A DNA stretch of 64,000 nucleotides from DMER01 sp003451645 (GCA_031976175.1 DALYLR010000001.1:124001-188000), one strand, 5' to 3'. Shown: positions 33,805 through 43,417, numbered from the stretch's first letter. Notes: generated by a model from the letters alone, not told the origin. Numbers and translations: made by a program.

Positions 33805-34928
33805 GGCCCGCCCTTTCCGGCCTGAAGCGTCTCGCGATCAAGATCGGCTCTTCCACATTGATTGATCCGCAGAGCGGGAGCATCCGCGCTGAGTGGTTCG
33901 CAGCCTTTGCCGCCGATATCGCTCGGCTGCGCGCGCGTGGCCAAGAAGTGTTGATTATCTCCTCCGGCGCGATCGCCTTGGGCCGAGGACGCTTGCGGTT
34001 TTCGCCCGGGCCGCTGCCGCTTGAGCAATCGCAAGCGGCGGCGGCTGTCGGGCAAATCGAGCTTGCGCGCGCGTGGTCGCAAGCGCTCGCCGGGCATGGC
34101 CATGTGGTGGCGCAGGTTCTGTTGACCTATGATGACACCGAAGAACGGCGGCGCTATCTCAATGCCCGCGCGACTTTGAATACACTGCTGGCCCAAGGCG
34201 CCATTCCAGTGATCAATGAGAACGATACCGTGGCAACGGCAGAGATTCGCTATGGCGACAATGACCGGCTCGCGGCACGGGTAGCGGCGATGATGGCCTG
34301 CGATGGCCTCGTCCTGCTGTCGGACATTGACGGATTGTATACCGCCGATCCGCGAAAATCGCCGGATGCGACGCTCATTGAAACGGTTCCCGTGTTGACG
34401 CCGGACATTCTAAGCATGGGCGGCGGTGTAGGCTCGGCGTTTGGCTCCGGCGGGATGGCGACAAAACTCATGGCGGCGAAGCTCTGCATGGAGGCCGGAT
34501 GCCACATGGCCATCGCGCGCGGGACACCCTCTAGCCCCTTGTCGATCCTGGAGGGCGGAGGGCCGCAAACTTGGTTCCTGGCCAGCGCCACACCGCAAGC
34601 GGCGCGCAAACGCTGGATCGCAGGCGCTCTGAAGCCCCAAGGACAACTCACCATCGATGAGGGGGCCGTGCGTGCCTTGGGCCAAGGAAAGAGCTTGCTG
34701 CCGGCTGGTGTTGTCGCCGTGGACGGAACCTTTGAGCGCGGGGACTGTGTGGCGGTTTGCGATCTGGCGGGTCACGAAATCGCGCGTGGGTTGATTGCCT
34801 ATGACGCGGGCGATGCCCACAGCATCCTTGGGCGACGCTCAGCCGAGATCGAGATTCTTCTGGGGTTCAAGGGCCGGGATGAAATCATCCATCGCGACGA
34901 TCTGGTTTTGATGGGGGTACGGGCATGA
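33801..34928 (+). CDS. proB: Glutamate 5-kinase
   Basis: About 375 residues; ProB phosphorylates glutamate in the first step of proline synthesis. The amino-acid-kinase domain has AIKIGSSTLID, LIISSGAIALGRGRL and GDNDRLAARVAAM; a C-terminal PUA domain starts near residue 275 (GQLTIDEGAVRALGQGKSLL). The start is one of two TTG codons: 33801 overlaps the obgE stop in a TTGA, and 33792 overlaps it by 13 bases. Translational coupling to obgE is likely. It overlaps proA by 4 bases. Confidence 0.94.
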   Translation: MRPALSGLKRLAIKIGSSTLIDPQSGSIRAEWFAAFAADIARLRARGQEVLIISSGAIALGRGRLRFSPGPLPLEQSQAAAAVGQIELARAWSQALAGHGHVVAQVLLTYDDTEERRRYLNARATLNTLLAQGAIPVINENDTVATAEIRYGDNDRLAARVAAMMACDGLVLLSDIDGLYTADPRKSPDATLIETVPVLTPDILSMGGGVGSAFGSGGMATKLMAAKLCMEAGCHMAIARGTPSSPLSILEGGGPQTWFLASATPQAARKRWIAGALKPQGQLTIDEGAVRALGQGKSLLPAGVVAVDGTFERGDCVAVCDLAGHEIARGLIAYDAGDAHSILGRRSAEIEILLGFKGRDEIIHRDDLVLMGVRA

Positions 34929-36193
34929 CTGCCGCTGCGATCAGCGCCGCCATGGCCGAGATGGGACGCGCCGCCAAGGAGGCCGCGCGGACATTGGCGC
35001 TTGCCCCAGGCGCGCAGCGCGATGCGGCCTTGCAAGCTATGGCCAAGGCGGTTGTCTCGAATGTGGATACCATCCTGGAAGCAAATGCCCATGACTTGCG
35101 GGCCCTGGCGCCGGACGCCAATACGCCCGCCTTTCGCGACCGGTTGGCGTTGAGCCGGGACGCCATTGCCGCAATTGCGCGCGGGATCGAGGCCGTTGCC
35201 GCCCAGCCCGATCCTTTGGGTCAGATCTTGGCAAAGTGGACGCAGCCCAATGGCCTCAAGATCGCGCGCGTCGCCGTGCCCTTGGGTGTCATAGGCGTGA
35301 TCTTTGAAAGCAGGCCCAATGTCGCGGCCGATGCAGGTGCACTCGCGATCAAGAGCGGTAATGCAGTCATCCTGCGCGCAGGCTCCGAAGCCTTGCGCAG
35401 TTGTCTGGCACTGCATCGCTGCCTTGTGCGGGGATTGCAGGAAGCGGGGTTGCCCGCCGCCGCTTTGCAAATTGTTCCGCATGCGGATCGCGAAGCCGTG
35501 GGGGCGATGCTGCAAGGGCTCAATGGCACGCTTGATCTGATCGTGCCGCGCGGTGGCAAGGGGCTGACCGCACGGGTGCAGGCCGAGGCGCGCGTGCCTG
35601 TGCTCGCGCATCTCGATGGGATCAATCACGTCTATGTTCACCGTGATGCGGTAGTGCCAATGGCGGTCGATGTTGTGCGCAATGCGAAGCTACGCCGGGT
35701 CAGCGTTTGCGGGGCCGCAGAGGCGCTGCTGCTCGATCAGGGGCTGGCGGCTGATGCGCAGCGCGCAATTGTCGGTGCGCTCCTTGATGGAGGGTGCGAG
35801 GTGCGGGGCGATGCCGCCGTGCAGGCTCTTGACGCCCGCGTTCGGCCTGCGGAGGCCAGCGATTGGGGGCAGGAGTTTCTGGCGCCCATCATGGCGGCGC
35901 GGGTGGTCGCGGGGCTCGATCAGGCCCTGGCGCATATCGCCCAGTATGGCTCGCAGCACACCGATGCAATCATCACGGAGGATGCCGAGGTGGCGCAGCA
36001 CTTCCTCGCGCGATGCGATAGCGCCATCGTGTTGTGGAACGCATCAACGCAGTTTGCCGATGGCGGCGAGTTCGGCATGGGGGCGGAAATCGGGATCGCC
36101 ACAGGCCGCCTGCATGCGCGCGGACCGGTGGGAGCTGCGCAACTGACGACCTATAAGTATTGCGTTACGGGTCATGGCCATGTCCGGCCCTGA
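34925..36193 (+). CDS. proA: Gamma-glutamyl phosphate reductase
   Basis: A 422-residue NADPH-dependent reductase that makes glutamate semialdehyde, the second proline step. Landmarks are PLGVIGVIFESRPNVAADA near residue 119, the catalytic Cys in RRVSVCGAAEALL near residue 260, and the C-terminal EFGMGAEIGIATGRLHARGP. ATG at 34925 within a 4-base overlap with proB; it overlaps nadD by 20 bases. Metabolically coupled to proB. Confidence 0.95.
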   Translation: MTAAAISAAMAEMGRAAKEAARTLALAPGAQRDAALQAMAKAVVSNVDTILEANAHDLRALAPDANTPAFRDRLALSRDAIAAIARGIEAVAAQPDPLGQILAKWTQPNGLKIARVAVPLGVIGVIFESRPNVAADAGALAIKSGNAVILRAGSEALRSCLALHRCLVRGLQEAGLPAAALQIVPHADREAVGAMLQGLNGTLDLIVPRGGKGLTARVQAEARVPVLAHLDGINHVYVHRDAVVPMAVDVVRNAKLRRVSVCGAAEALLLDQGLAADAQRAIVGALLDGGCEVRGDAAVQALDARVRPAEASDWGQEFLAPIMAARVVAGLDQALAHIAQYGSQHTDAIITEDAEVAQHFLARCDSAIVLWNASTQFADGGEFGMGAEIGIATGRLHARGPVGAAQLTTYKYCVTGHGHVRP

Positions 36194-36833
36194 GCCTTGG
36201 TCTGCCGCGGCGGTTCTTGCGCGCGGGGAGGATGGGCCGCTTGCGGCATGGGCGGCGCAGGGCTTGCGGATCGGGCTGTTCGGCGGGTCCTTCAACCCCG
36301 CACATGGGGGGCATGCGCATGTGGCCGACACAGCCTTGCGCGCGCTTGATCTGGACCGGGTGGTGTGGCTGGTCGCGCCGCAAAACCCGCTCAAAGCCGT
36401 GGAGGGCATGGCAGCCTATCAGCGCCGGGTCTTGCAGGCCGAACATATCGCGCGCCATCCGCAGATGTGTGTCAGCACCTTTGAGGCGCGGCACAGGCTC
36501 TACTTCACGCTCGCCACGATCTGTCAGTTGAAAACGCGCTATCCGCTGGCGCGCTTTGTATGGATCATGGGGGCGGATAGTTTGATGAGCTTTAACCGCT
36601 GGCGCGGGTGGCGGAGCATTGCGGCCAATGTGCCCTTTGCCGTCATCCCAAGGCCGGGGGCGACGCTTGCGGCCGTTTCAGCACCGGCGGCCAATATGCT
36701 GGCGGCGTACAGAGTGCCGACCGCGATGGCGCGGGACTTGGCAACGATGGCACCGCCCGCCTGGGTGCTGTTGCCAGCGGCCCTCGATCCTCGTTCAGCG
36801 ACCACGATCCGCTCGCGCGGGCTGTGGCCGTGA
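36174..36833 (+). CDS. nadD: Nicotinate-nucleotide adenylyltransferase
   Basis: A 219-residue NadD that adenylates nicotinate mononucleotide in NAD synthesis. The nucleotidyltransferase motif GLFGGSFNPAHGGHAHVAD lies near residue 34, and WIMGADSLMSFNRWRGW near residue 125 is family-typical. About 30 extra residues precede the core, as in many alphaproteobacterial NadD proteins. ATGs at 36174 and 36180 are both possible. Overlaps proA by 20 bases; rsfS follows, the usual order. Confidence 0.92.
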   Translation: MAMSGPEPWSAAAVLARGEDGPLAAWAAQGLRIGLFGGSFNPAHGGHAHVADTALRALDLDRVVWLVAPQNPLKAVEGMAAYQRRVLQAEHIARHPQMCVSTFEARHRLYFTLATICQLKTRYPLARFVWIMGADSLMSFNRWRGWRSIAANVPFAVIPRPGATLAAVSAPAANMLAAYRVPTAMARDLATMAPPAWVLLPAALDPRSATTIRSRGLWP

Positions 36834-36927
36834 GCCATGGGGCCAAACGCGATGCCATCGTGTGTTCACAAAAGCCGTGCTAAGTTAAGGAATGTTGACT
36901 CGCCGCTGACATAGAAAGGATCTCACA

Positions 36928-37515
36928 CTGACCGAGACCAAGCGCAAAAGCCCTGCCAAACCAAAACCCAAGGCTGCACCGGCGAAAGCCAAAGCCGCGC
37001 TGCCTAAAGCCAAGCCAAAGACCAAAGCCGCAATGCCTAAGGCGGCTGTCGCAGCCAAGGCCGCAAAGCCTGTGCGTAAGCCTGCCAAGATTGTTGTTCC
37101 CGCCGCTGAGGCCACCACGCCTGCCCGCAAGGTACGGCGCGCGCTGAAGAAGGCTGCGGCGGCCGCCATGGCGCCAGAGCGGTCCGCGATGCTCGCCCTC
37201 GTGACGCAGATCCTGGACGATGGCAAAGCTGAGGACATCCGCCAGTATAATATGATGGGCCGCAGCCCGCTGGCCGATTACACGGTGGTCGCAAGCGGCC
37301 GGTCGCAACGCCATGTGGGCGCCTTGGCCGAGCAGCTGGAGAAAAAGCTGCGCGAGGTCGGGTACAGCGCGCACATCGAGGGGCTCCCGGCGTGCGACTG
37401 GGTGCTGGTCGATGCGCTCGACATCATTGTCCATCTGTTCCGCCCGGAAGTTCGTGCGTTCTATAATCTGGAGCAGATGTGGTCGGACGACGCCTCCATG
37501 GCTGAGGCGGGCTGA
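36928..37515 (+). CDS. rsfS: Ribosomal silencing factor RsfS with Lys/Ala-rich N-terminal extension, probable CTG start
   Basis: RsfS binds L14 and blocks subunit joining during starvation. The core starts near 37168 (LALVTQILDDGKAEDI, then GRSPLADYTVVASGRSQRHVGA and PACDWVLVDALDIIVHLF). Before it the frame stays open through about 80 residues rich in Lys, Ala and Pro. The first ATG is at 37033, but the only good ribosome site, AAGGA at 36916-36920, is 7 bases before a CTG at 36928 that opens the same frame (LTETKRKSPAKPK). The CTG is therefore the preferred start. Alternatives are ATG 37033 and ATG 37168. The basic tail probably contacts rRNA. Confidence 0.85.
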   Translation: MTETKRKSPAKPKPKAAPAKAKAALPKAKPKTKAAMPKAAVAAKAAKPVRKPAKIVVPAAEATTPARKVRRALKKAAAAAMAPERSAMLALVTQILDDGKAEDIRQYNMMGRSPLADYTVVASGRSQRHVGALAEQLEKKLREVGYSAHIEGLPACDWVLVDALDIIVHLFRPEVRAFYNLEQMWSDDASMAEAG

Positions 37516-37533
37516 TCGCTTTTGTAGGGCCCG

Positions 37534-37986
37534 ATGTTGAAGATTGCTATTCTAGCGGGCGGGCGGGGAAAGACTGCGCCTGAGCAGGCCCTGGCTGCCA
37601 GTTATCTGGAGCGGGCGCGCGATACGGGCAAGGCTTTGGGGTTCGGCGGGTTTGTGCTCACCGAGTTTGATGAGCGCCAGCCGCAGCGCCTTTCGGAAGC
37701 CCTCAGCGCGAGCGCCTTTGCCGTGTTGCTCGATGAGCGGGGCGAGGCGATGGGCAGCGTCGCCTTTGCCACTTGGCTGGCGCAGTTGCGCGATCAAGGC
37801 GTGGGCCAAGTGACCTTTGGCATTGGCGCGGCCGATGGGTTTGGCGCGCAAGACCGGGCGCGGGCGCGCAAGCTCTTGAGTTTCGGTCCGCAGACCTGGC
37901 CGCATACGCTGGTGCGCACCATGCTGGCCGAGCAGCTGTTCCGGGCCATGACGATCCTGGCTGGCCACCCTTATCACCGGGTCTGA
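37534..37986 (+). CDS. rlmH: 23S rRNA (pseudouridine(1915)-N3)-methyltransferase
   Basis: A 150-residue SPOUT methyltransferase that modifies pseudouridine 1915 in helix 69. The trefoil-knot C-terminus is diagnostic: LSFGPQTWPHTLVRTMLAEQ followed by MTILAGHPYHR. It starts 18 bases after rsfS, its usual partner. Length is normal. Confidence 0.94.
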   Translation: MLKIAILAGGRGKTAPEQALAASYLERARDTGKALGFGGFVLTEFDERQPQRLSEALSASAFAVLLDERGEAMGSVAFATWLAQLRDQGVGQVTFGIGAADGFGAQDRARARKLLSFGPQTWPHTLVRTMLAEQLFRAMTILAGHPYHRV

Positions 37987-38048
37987 ATCATGCTGGCCAG
38001 GTTCGCGCGTACCGCTTATGTCTGGAGCGTTCTCTTTAGTGGAAGCGA

Positions 38049-39644
38049 GTGACCATGCGACCCAAACCTGTTGTCTTGTGCATCCTCGATGGCTGGGGCC
38101 ATCGCCTTGAGCGCGAGAATAATGCCATCGCCTTGGCAAAGGCACCGGCATTCGCGCGCATGATGGAGGAGTGTCCGCATAGTCTGGTGCGCACCTCCGG
38201 CCTGGCGGTCGGGTTGCCCGAGGGGCAAATGGGCAATTCCGAAGTCGGGCACATGAATATTGGCGCAGGCCGGGTTGTCATGCAGGACCTGCCGCGCATC
38301 GATGCCGCCGTGGCCGATGGCAGCCTGGCGCACAATCCGGGCCTTACCCGGTTTATCGCTGCCGCCCAAGCGGGGCGCGGTGTCGTCCATCTGGTGGGCT
38401 TGCTGTCGCCAGGCGGGGTACATAGCCACCAAGATCACATCGCCGCTCTTGCAAAAGTTCTGGCGGGTGCTGGCTTGACGGTCTGGGTGCATGGCTTTCT
38501 GGATGGCCGTGATACGCCGCCCAAAAGCGCACAGACCTATGTCTCTTCCTTCCTCGCCGATGTCGCGGGCCTGCGCGCCGTCAGGATGGGGACCATCGGC
38601 GGGCGGTATTTCGGCATGGATCGCGATAAGCGTTGGGACCGTGTCGCGCGTGCCTATGATGCGCTGGTTCTGGCTGAAGGGGAGCATGCGGCGACGCCTG
38701 CCGCTGCCATCGAGGATGCCTATGCAAAGGGGATCACGGACGAGTTCGTTCCTCCTCATGTCCTCCCCGGCTATCCCGGCATGCAGGATGGGGATGCGGT
38801 TCTGGTTGCCAATTTCCGCGCGGACCGGGTGCGGCAGATGCTGACGGCGTTACTGGACCCGGCCTTTGCGGGGTTCCCGCGCAAGCGAGTTCCACAATTG
38901 TCGGCGATCGCCGGGATGACGGAGTATTCTGAGTGGCTGACCGAGAGGCTCATCACGCTGTTCCCGGCGGAGAGCCTCAGCAATAGTCTGGGGGAGATCG
39001 TTGCTGGCTTGGGCTTGCGGCAATTGCGGATCGCCGAGACCGAGAAGTACCCGCACGTGACCTATTTCTTCAATGGCGGGCGGGAGACCGTTTTCCCTGG
39101 CGAAGACCGGGTTATGGTCGAAAGCCCAAAGGTCGCCACCTATGACCTCAAGCCCGAGATGTCCGCGCATGAGGTGACGGCCAAGCTCGTCAGCGCGATT
39201 GATCAGGGCGGCTATGATCTGATCGTCGTGAATTATGCCAATCCCGATATGGTGGGACACACGGGCGACTTGGCGGCCGCCATTCGGGCCGTTGAAACCA
39301 TCGATGCTTGTTTGGCACAGGTCTGGGCTGCGGTGGAGCGCCAGAATGGGGTCATCCTGCTGAGTGCAGACCATGGCAATGTGGAAATGATGACAGACCC
39401 TGTGACCGGAGAGCCACACACGGCCCATACTACGCTCGATGTCCCTGTCGTTCTCATTAATGCCAAAGTGTTAACCTCTCCTGTGCGACTCAAGGGAGAT
39501 GGGTGCCTGGCCGATTTGGCACCCACTGTCCTTGCACTGATGGGATTAAAGCAGCCTGTTGAGATGACAGGCGTATCATTGTTGGACTTTGACGCGGTTG
39601 AGCAGAAACGGGACAAACATCACGGGCAAACGGCTGCACGCTAA
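38049..39644 (+). CDS. gpmI: 2,3-bisphosphoglycerate-independent phosphoglycerate mutase
   Basis: A 531-residue manganese-dependent GpmI that interconverts 3- and 2-phosphoglycerate. The metal site opens with VVLCILDGWGH; the phosphoserine nucleophile is in GNSEVGHMNIGAGRVV near residue 64; later landmarks are HGFLDGRDTPPKSA near residue 153, NFRADRVRQM near residue 257 and LSADHGNVEMM near residue 437. Starts at GTG 38049 and ATG 38055 are both plausible. Its end overlaps the frame of the EnvC-like gene. Confidence 0.95.
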   Translation: MTMRPKPVVLCILDGWGHRLERENNAIALAKAPAFARMMEECPHSLVRTSGLAVGLPEGQMGNSEVGHMNIGAGRVVMQDLPRIDAAVADGSLAHNPGLTRFIAAAQAGRGVVHLVGLLSPGGVHSHQDHIAALAKVLAGAGLTVWVHGFLDGRDTPPKSAQTYVSSFLADVAGLRAVRMGTIGGRYFGMDRDKRWDRVARAYDALVLAEGEHAATPAAAIEDAYAKGITDEFVPPHVLPGYPGMQDGDAVLVANFRADRVRQMLTALLDPAFAGFPRKRVPQLSAIAGMTEYSEWLTERLITLFPAESLSNSLGEIVAGLGLRQLRIAETEKYPHVTYFFNGGRETVFPGEDRVMVESPKVATYDLKPEMSAHEVTAKLVSAIDQGGYDLIVVNYANPDMVGHTGDLAAAIRAVETIDACLAQVWAAVERQNGVILLSADHGNVEMMTDPVTGEPHTAHTTLDVPVVLINAKVLTSPVRLKGDGCLADLAPTVLALMGLKQPVEMTGVSLLDFDAVEQKRDKHHGQTAAR

Positions 39645-40848
39645 GGCGTGCCGGGCCCTGATGCTGGCTGTTGTCGTGGCAGGGCCGTTCGCCATGGCCA
39701 GTTTGGTCAGTGCCGCGTTCGAGACAGACCCGCTGCTTGGGCCGTCCGATCCGCGAGAGAAACTCGAATTGCTCCAGCGGCAGTTAGAGGCGGACCGCGC
39801 CGCGCAACAAAAGCGCGATACCGAAAAGTCCCGCCTTGCAAGTGAAACCAAGCGCCTGCAGACGGAGTCCATTGCGGCGGCGGCCAAAATCCGCGGGCTG
39901 GAGCAGGAGGAAGCGCGGCTCGAGGCTGAGCTGGCGCGGCTGAATGACCAGGAAACCCGGGCTGCAAATGCGTTTGCGCTGCGCCGGGACAAACTTTCGG
40001 GGCTGTTATCGGTCCTACAGCGCATGAGCCGGGAGCCCCCGCCGGCGCTGGCCGTCGCACCTGGGGATGCGGCCGCAGCTGCCCGCAGCGCCATTATTTT
40101 GACGGCCGTTCTGCCCGGTGTACGGGATGAGGCCAAGGCGCTGAACCAAGAACTTGGACAGTTGCGCAAGTTGCGCAAAGCCGCCGCCGACGCAAGCGTG
40201 GTACTGGCGCGGTCCAGGGAGGCCTTGCGAAGCGAGCATGTCCGCATTGGCACACTGCTGGCCGAAAAAGCCAAACTGACGGCGGCCCTGATTGACGAAC
40301 ACAACGCCGCAGAGACCCGCCTTAAGACTCTCGCCCGCGAGGCGATGTCGATGGAAGCGCTCGTCGCACGTGTCGATGGCGGGGCGACAACCATGACCGA
40401 GGCGGGTTTCTCACAGCAGCAATTCGACGCACTCAGGGGGCAATTGCAATGGCCGGCAACGGGCGAGCTTGCTGCACGATTTGGTGAGATGAGTGACAAC
40501 GGCGTCAGAAATACCGCTTTGAGCTTGCGCACCCGCCCGAAAGCCCAAATTGTCTCCCCTGTCGACGGCAAAATCTTGTTTGCTGAACCCTTCAAAGAGT
40601 ACGGGCAGTTGTTGATTATCGGCGCGGGCGATGGCTATCATGTCCTTCTGTTAGGAATGGCGCGGATCGACGCTCGGGTCGGCCAAGTGCTTTTGACGGG
40701 CGAGCCAATTGGCGTGATGGGTGATTTCCCCACCTCGCCGGAGCAGCAACCAGGCCGGTTGCGGATAGAAGTGCGCCACAACGGGGAGCCGGTCGATCCT
40801 GGCCCCTGGTTTGCTGGGGACAATACGAACTCACGGGACAAAGGATAA
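39589..40848 (+). CDS. envC: EnvC-like murein hydrolase activator with degenerate LytM domain
   Basis: An exported coiled-coil protein. A hydrophobic signal (MLAVVVAGPFAMASLVSA) precedes a long coiled coil (about residues 45-135, KLELLQRQLEADRAAQQK) and a C-terminal LytM/M23 fold (AKAQIVSPVDGKILFAEPFKEYGQLLIIGAG). The zinc-binding His residues expected in the LytM domain are absent (IIGAG for IIDHG), as in EnvC, which activates amidases rather than cutting. The only ATG (39661) leaves no positive charges before the signal core, so an upstream TTG (39589 or 39598) with several Lys/Arg is preferred. ctpA follows after 8 bases. Confidence 0.82.
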   Translation: MTRLSRNGTNITGKRLHAKACRALMLAVVVAGPFAMASLVSAAFETDPLLGPSDPREKLELLQRQLEADRAAQQKRDTEKSRLASETKRLQTESIAAAAKIRGLEQEEARLEAELARLNDQETRAANAFALRRDKLSGLLSVLQRMSREPPPALAVAPGDAAAAARSAIILTAVLPGVRDEAKALNQELGQLRKLRKAAADASVVLARSREALRSEHVRIGTLLAEKAKLTAALIDEHNAAETRLKTLAREAMSMEALVARVDGGATTMTEAGFSQQQFDALRGQLQWPATGELAARFGEMSDNGVRNTALSLRTRPKAQIVSPVDGKILFAEPFKEYGQLLIIGAGDGYHVLLLGMARIDARVGQVLLTGEPIGVMGDFPTSPEQQPGRLRIEVRHNGEPVDPGPWFAGDNTNSRDKG

Positions 40849-40856
40849 GGGTCATT

Positions 40857-42185
40857 ATGAATCGGTTCTACACTGGGGTCTTGAGCGGCATCGGCATTTG
40901 TTCGGTTGTTGGCGTGCTGCTGGGGTCCACGGGCGTGGTCGCCAGTGCCGATACCTATCGTCAGCTCAACCTGTTTGGTGACGTCTTCGAGCGAGTGCGG
41001 ACCGATTATGTGCGCGAGGTCAAAGACGAGCAGCTGGTGGAATCGGCCATCAATGGCATGCTGATGTCCCTCGACCCGCACTCTAGCTATATGAACCCCA
41101 AGAACTTCGCCGATATGCAAGTCACCACCCGCGGTGAATTTGGCGGCCTGGGCCTCGAAGTCACGCAGGAAGATGGTCTCGTCAAGGTCATCACGCCGAT
41201 GGACGAGACGCCTGCAGCACGGGCGGGCATCAAGTCGGGTGATCTGATCTCCCACATCGACGGTCAATCCATTCAGGGCCTGACGCTCTCGCAAGCGGTT
41301 GAGAAGATGCGCGGTCCTGCGAACACGCAAGTGAAGCTCACCATCCTGCGCAAAGGCGAAAAGAAGCCGCTCGACGTGCCTCTGACGCGTGCCATCATCA
41401 AGGTTGAAAGCGTGAAGTACACGCGCGAGGGCGATATCGCCCATATCCGGGTGCGCTCTTTCACCGAACAAACCGAAGAAGGCCTCAACAAGGCCGTGCA
41501 GCGGATCAAGGCCGAGATCGGCTCCAAGCTGCAAGGCGTGGTGCTTGACCTGCGGAACAATCCGGGCGGCTTGCTCGATCAGGCAATCACGATGTCGGAT
41601 GCCTTCCTCGACCAGGGCGAAATCGTCTCGACGCGCGGCCGCCGCGGCGGCGACACGCAGCGCTACAATGCCCGCCGGGGTCAGCTGTTTGATGGCATAA
41701 AGCCAGGCGTCAAGGTCGTCGTGCTGATCAATGCCGGTTCGGCCTCGGCCTCTGAGATCGTGGCAGGTGCTCTGCAAGATCAAAAGCGGGCGCAAGTGTT
41801 CGGTACCCGCTCCTTCGGTAAGGGCTCGGTGCAAACGGTGATCCCGCTCGCAGGTGGTGCTGATGGCGCCTTGCGCCTGACCACCGCCAAATATTACACG
41901 CCGTCGGGCCGCTCCATCCAGGCTTTGGGCATCGATCCGCATGTGCTCGTCGAACAAGCGCATGACGCCAATTCAGAGGACACCAAGGAGCGTCCGAGCG
42001 AGGCCGATCTGCCCTATCACTTGGACGAAGAAGAGAAGCGCAAGCCCCATGTCGGGCCAATCGTGAAGCCCAAGCCCACCGAGAAGTATGATGACTTCCA
42101 GCTGACCTACGCTTTGCGTTTCCTGCGTGGGCAGGAGACCATTGCGACTGCTGCCGAAACCAAGACCGAGACCAAGCCGAACTAA
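40857..42185 (+). CDS. ctpA: C-terminal processing peptidase, S41 family
   Basis: A 442-residue periplasmic serine protease. An N-terminal membrane anchor or signal (GVLSGIGICSVVGVLLGSTGVV) is followed by a PDZ domain (GEFGGLGLEVTQEDGLVKVI near residue 93) and the protease core. The catalytic dyad is the Ser of NAGSASASEIVAGALQD near residue 295 and the Lys of TRSFGKGSVQTV near residue 323. The acidic-basic C-terminal tail is poorly conserved. It sits in the gpmI-envC-ctpA-deacetylase-rppH order typical of alphaproteobacteria. A strong terminator follows. Confidence 0.94.
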   Translation: MNRFYTGVLSGIGICSVVGVLLGSTGVVASADTYRQLNLFGDVFERVRTDYVREVKDEQLVESAINGMLMSLDPHSSYMNPKNFADMQVTTRGEFGGLGLEVTQEDGLVKVITPMDETPAARAGIKSGDLISHIDGQSIQGLTLSQAVEKMRGPANTQVKLTILRKGEKKPLDVPLTRAIIKVESVKYTREGDIAHIRVRSFTEQTEEGLNKAVQRIKAEIGSKLQGVVLDLRNNPGGLLDQAITMSDAFLDQGEIVSTRGRRGGDTQRYNARRGQLFDGIKPGVKVVVLINAGSASASEIVAGALQDQKRAQVFGTRSFGKGSVQTVIPLAGGADGALRLTTAKYYTPSGRSIQALGIDPHVLVEQAHDANSEDTKERPSEADLPYHLDEEEKRKPHVGPIVKPKPTEKYDDFQLTYALRFLRGQETIATAAETKTETKPN

Positions 42186-42212
42186 GGCCGTCTTAACCTT
42201 TCACAAAGCATT

Positions 42213-42249
42213 ACGGGGTCAGCTTCGCGCTGGCCCCGTTTTTATTTTT
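42213..42249 (+). terminator. Intrinsic terminator after ctpA
   Basis: A 10-base stem (ACGGGGTCAG / CTGGCCCCGT, one G-T pair) with a 7-base loop is followed by a T-rich tail (TTTTTATTTTT). It ends the gpmI-envC-ctpA transcript; the next gene would be read from its own promoter or by read-through. Confidence 0.92.
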
Positions 42250-42274
42250 GTCCGAGCGCCGTGACCCAAAACCG

Positions 42275-43417
42275 ATGACCCAGGCTCAGGATGACAGACC
42301 CTTGGACGGCCCGCAGCCAGGGTCATTTCTGTTTTGGGTGGCGGCGAGCGCCGGTGTGATTTGCGTGGCGGTTGCTATGGCGGCCTTGCTTGCCCCTCGG
42401 CCCGACACAAAGCCCAGCGGCCTGGTTGTCTCGCTGCAAGAACCACCGGCGAAGGCTGGATCGGACCCGCACACCGCACAAGGGGCCTCGCATGCGCCTG
42501 TCTCTCATGGGGAAACGCACGACGGTGAGGCCGCACCGCCCACCGCTCCCGTTTCCGACGTGAAGAGTGCGGCAGCTCCAAACAGCTCGCTCCTGAGCAC
42601 CGATGGACGGATCATCATCGATCCAGCGCTTCACGAGGCGGGCAGCGATGGGCCGCTCACACGCATCGCCGCCGATGGCCGGCGGGCCGCGCGCGTCTAT
42701 GCGGCGCGGTTTGATCCATCCGAGTCGCGGCCGCGGATCGCCATTGTGATGACCGGCTTGGGTCTGAGTGCCACTGTGACACAGGCCGCGATCCAACGCC
42801 TGCCGCGCGGGTTCACCTTGGCGTTCTCGCCCTATGGAGAGAATTTACAGAGCTGGGTTGCGGACGCGCGCCAGCAGGGGCATGAAGTCCTTCTTGAGGT
42901 GCCCATGGAACCCTTTGACTTTCCGGAGAACGATCCTGGACCGCGCGCGTTGATGACCGGCCCACAGGCTGAGGGCAATCGCACGCGCATGCACTGGGTG
43001 ATGAGCCGGTTCAGCGGCTATGCCGGGCTGATCAGTCTCAACAGCGGGAAGTTCCTGGCGAGCGAGCCGGATGTGCGGCCGTTTCTGGCGGAAGCAGGCG
43101 CGCGCGGGCTGTTCTTTGTCGATGCCTCACACTCGCAGCGCAGTTTGTCAGCCCAGATCGCACCGGCGGTGCAGGCACCCCTCTTGCGATCGGATTTGTC
43201 GTTGGATGCTCTGGCGGGCGCAGACAGCATCGACAATGCGCTGGAGCGTCTGGTGATTTTGGCGCAAGAAAAGCGCAAGGCGGTGGCCATCGTCGATGCC
43301 TCGCCAGGGGTGATTGATCGGATCGCTGCTTGGGGTACAAGTCTGGAGTCGCGCGGTGCCGTTCTGGCGCCCGTGAGTGCCCTGCCAGACCTTGCCCAAG
43401 GAACCCCAACGCCATGA
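42275..43417 (+). CDS. Divergent polysaccharide deacetylase family protein
   Basis: About 380 residues. A single membrane anchor (FLFWVAASAGVICVAVAMAALL) is followed by a Pro/Ala/His-rich linker and a periplasmic domain with the pattern of divergent polysaccharide deacetylases (DUF610): RIAIVMTGLGLSATVT near residue 161, FTLAFSPYGENLQSW, then GHEVLLEVPMEPFDFPENDP and LFFVDASHS. A TTG at 42248 lies in the terminator tail, so the ATG at 42275 is used. It overlaps rppH by 4 bases. Its activity is not well established; an envelope role is likely. Confidence 0.85.
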   Translation: MTQAQDDRPLDGPQPGSFLFWVAASAGVICVAVAMAALLAPRPDTKPSGLVVSLQEPPAKAGSDPHTAQGASHAPVSHGETHDGEAAPPTAPVSDVKSAAAPNSSLLSTDGRIIIDPALHEAGSDGPLTRIAADGRRAARVYAARFDPSESRPRIAIVMTGLGLSATVTQAAIQRLPRGFTLAFSPYGENLQSWVADARQQGHEVLLEVPMEPFDFPENDPGPRALMTGPQAEGNRTRMHWVMSRFSGYAGLISLNSGKFLASEPDVRPFLAEAGARGLFFVDASHSQRSLSAQIAPAVQAPLLRSDLSLDALAGADSIDNALERLVILAQEKRKAVAIVDASPGVIDRIAAWGTSLESRGAVLAPVSALPDLAQGTPTP

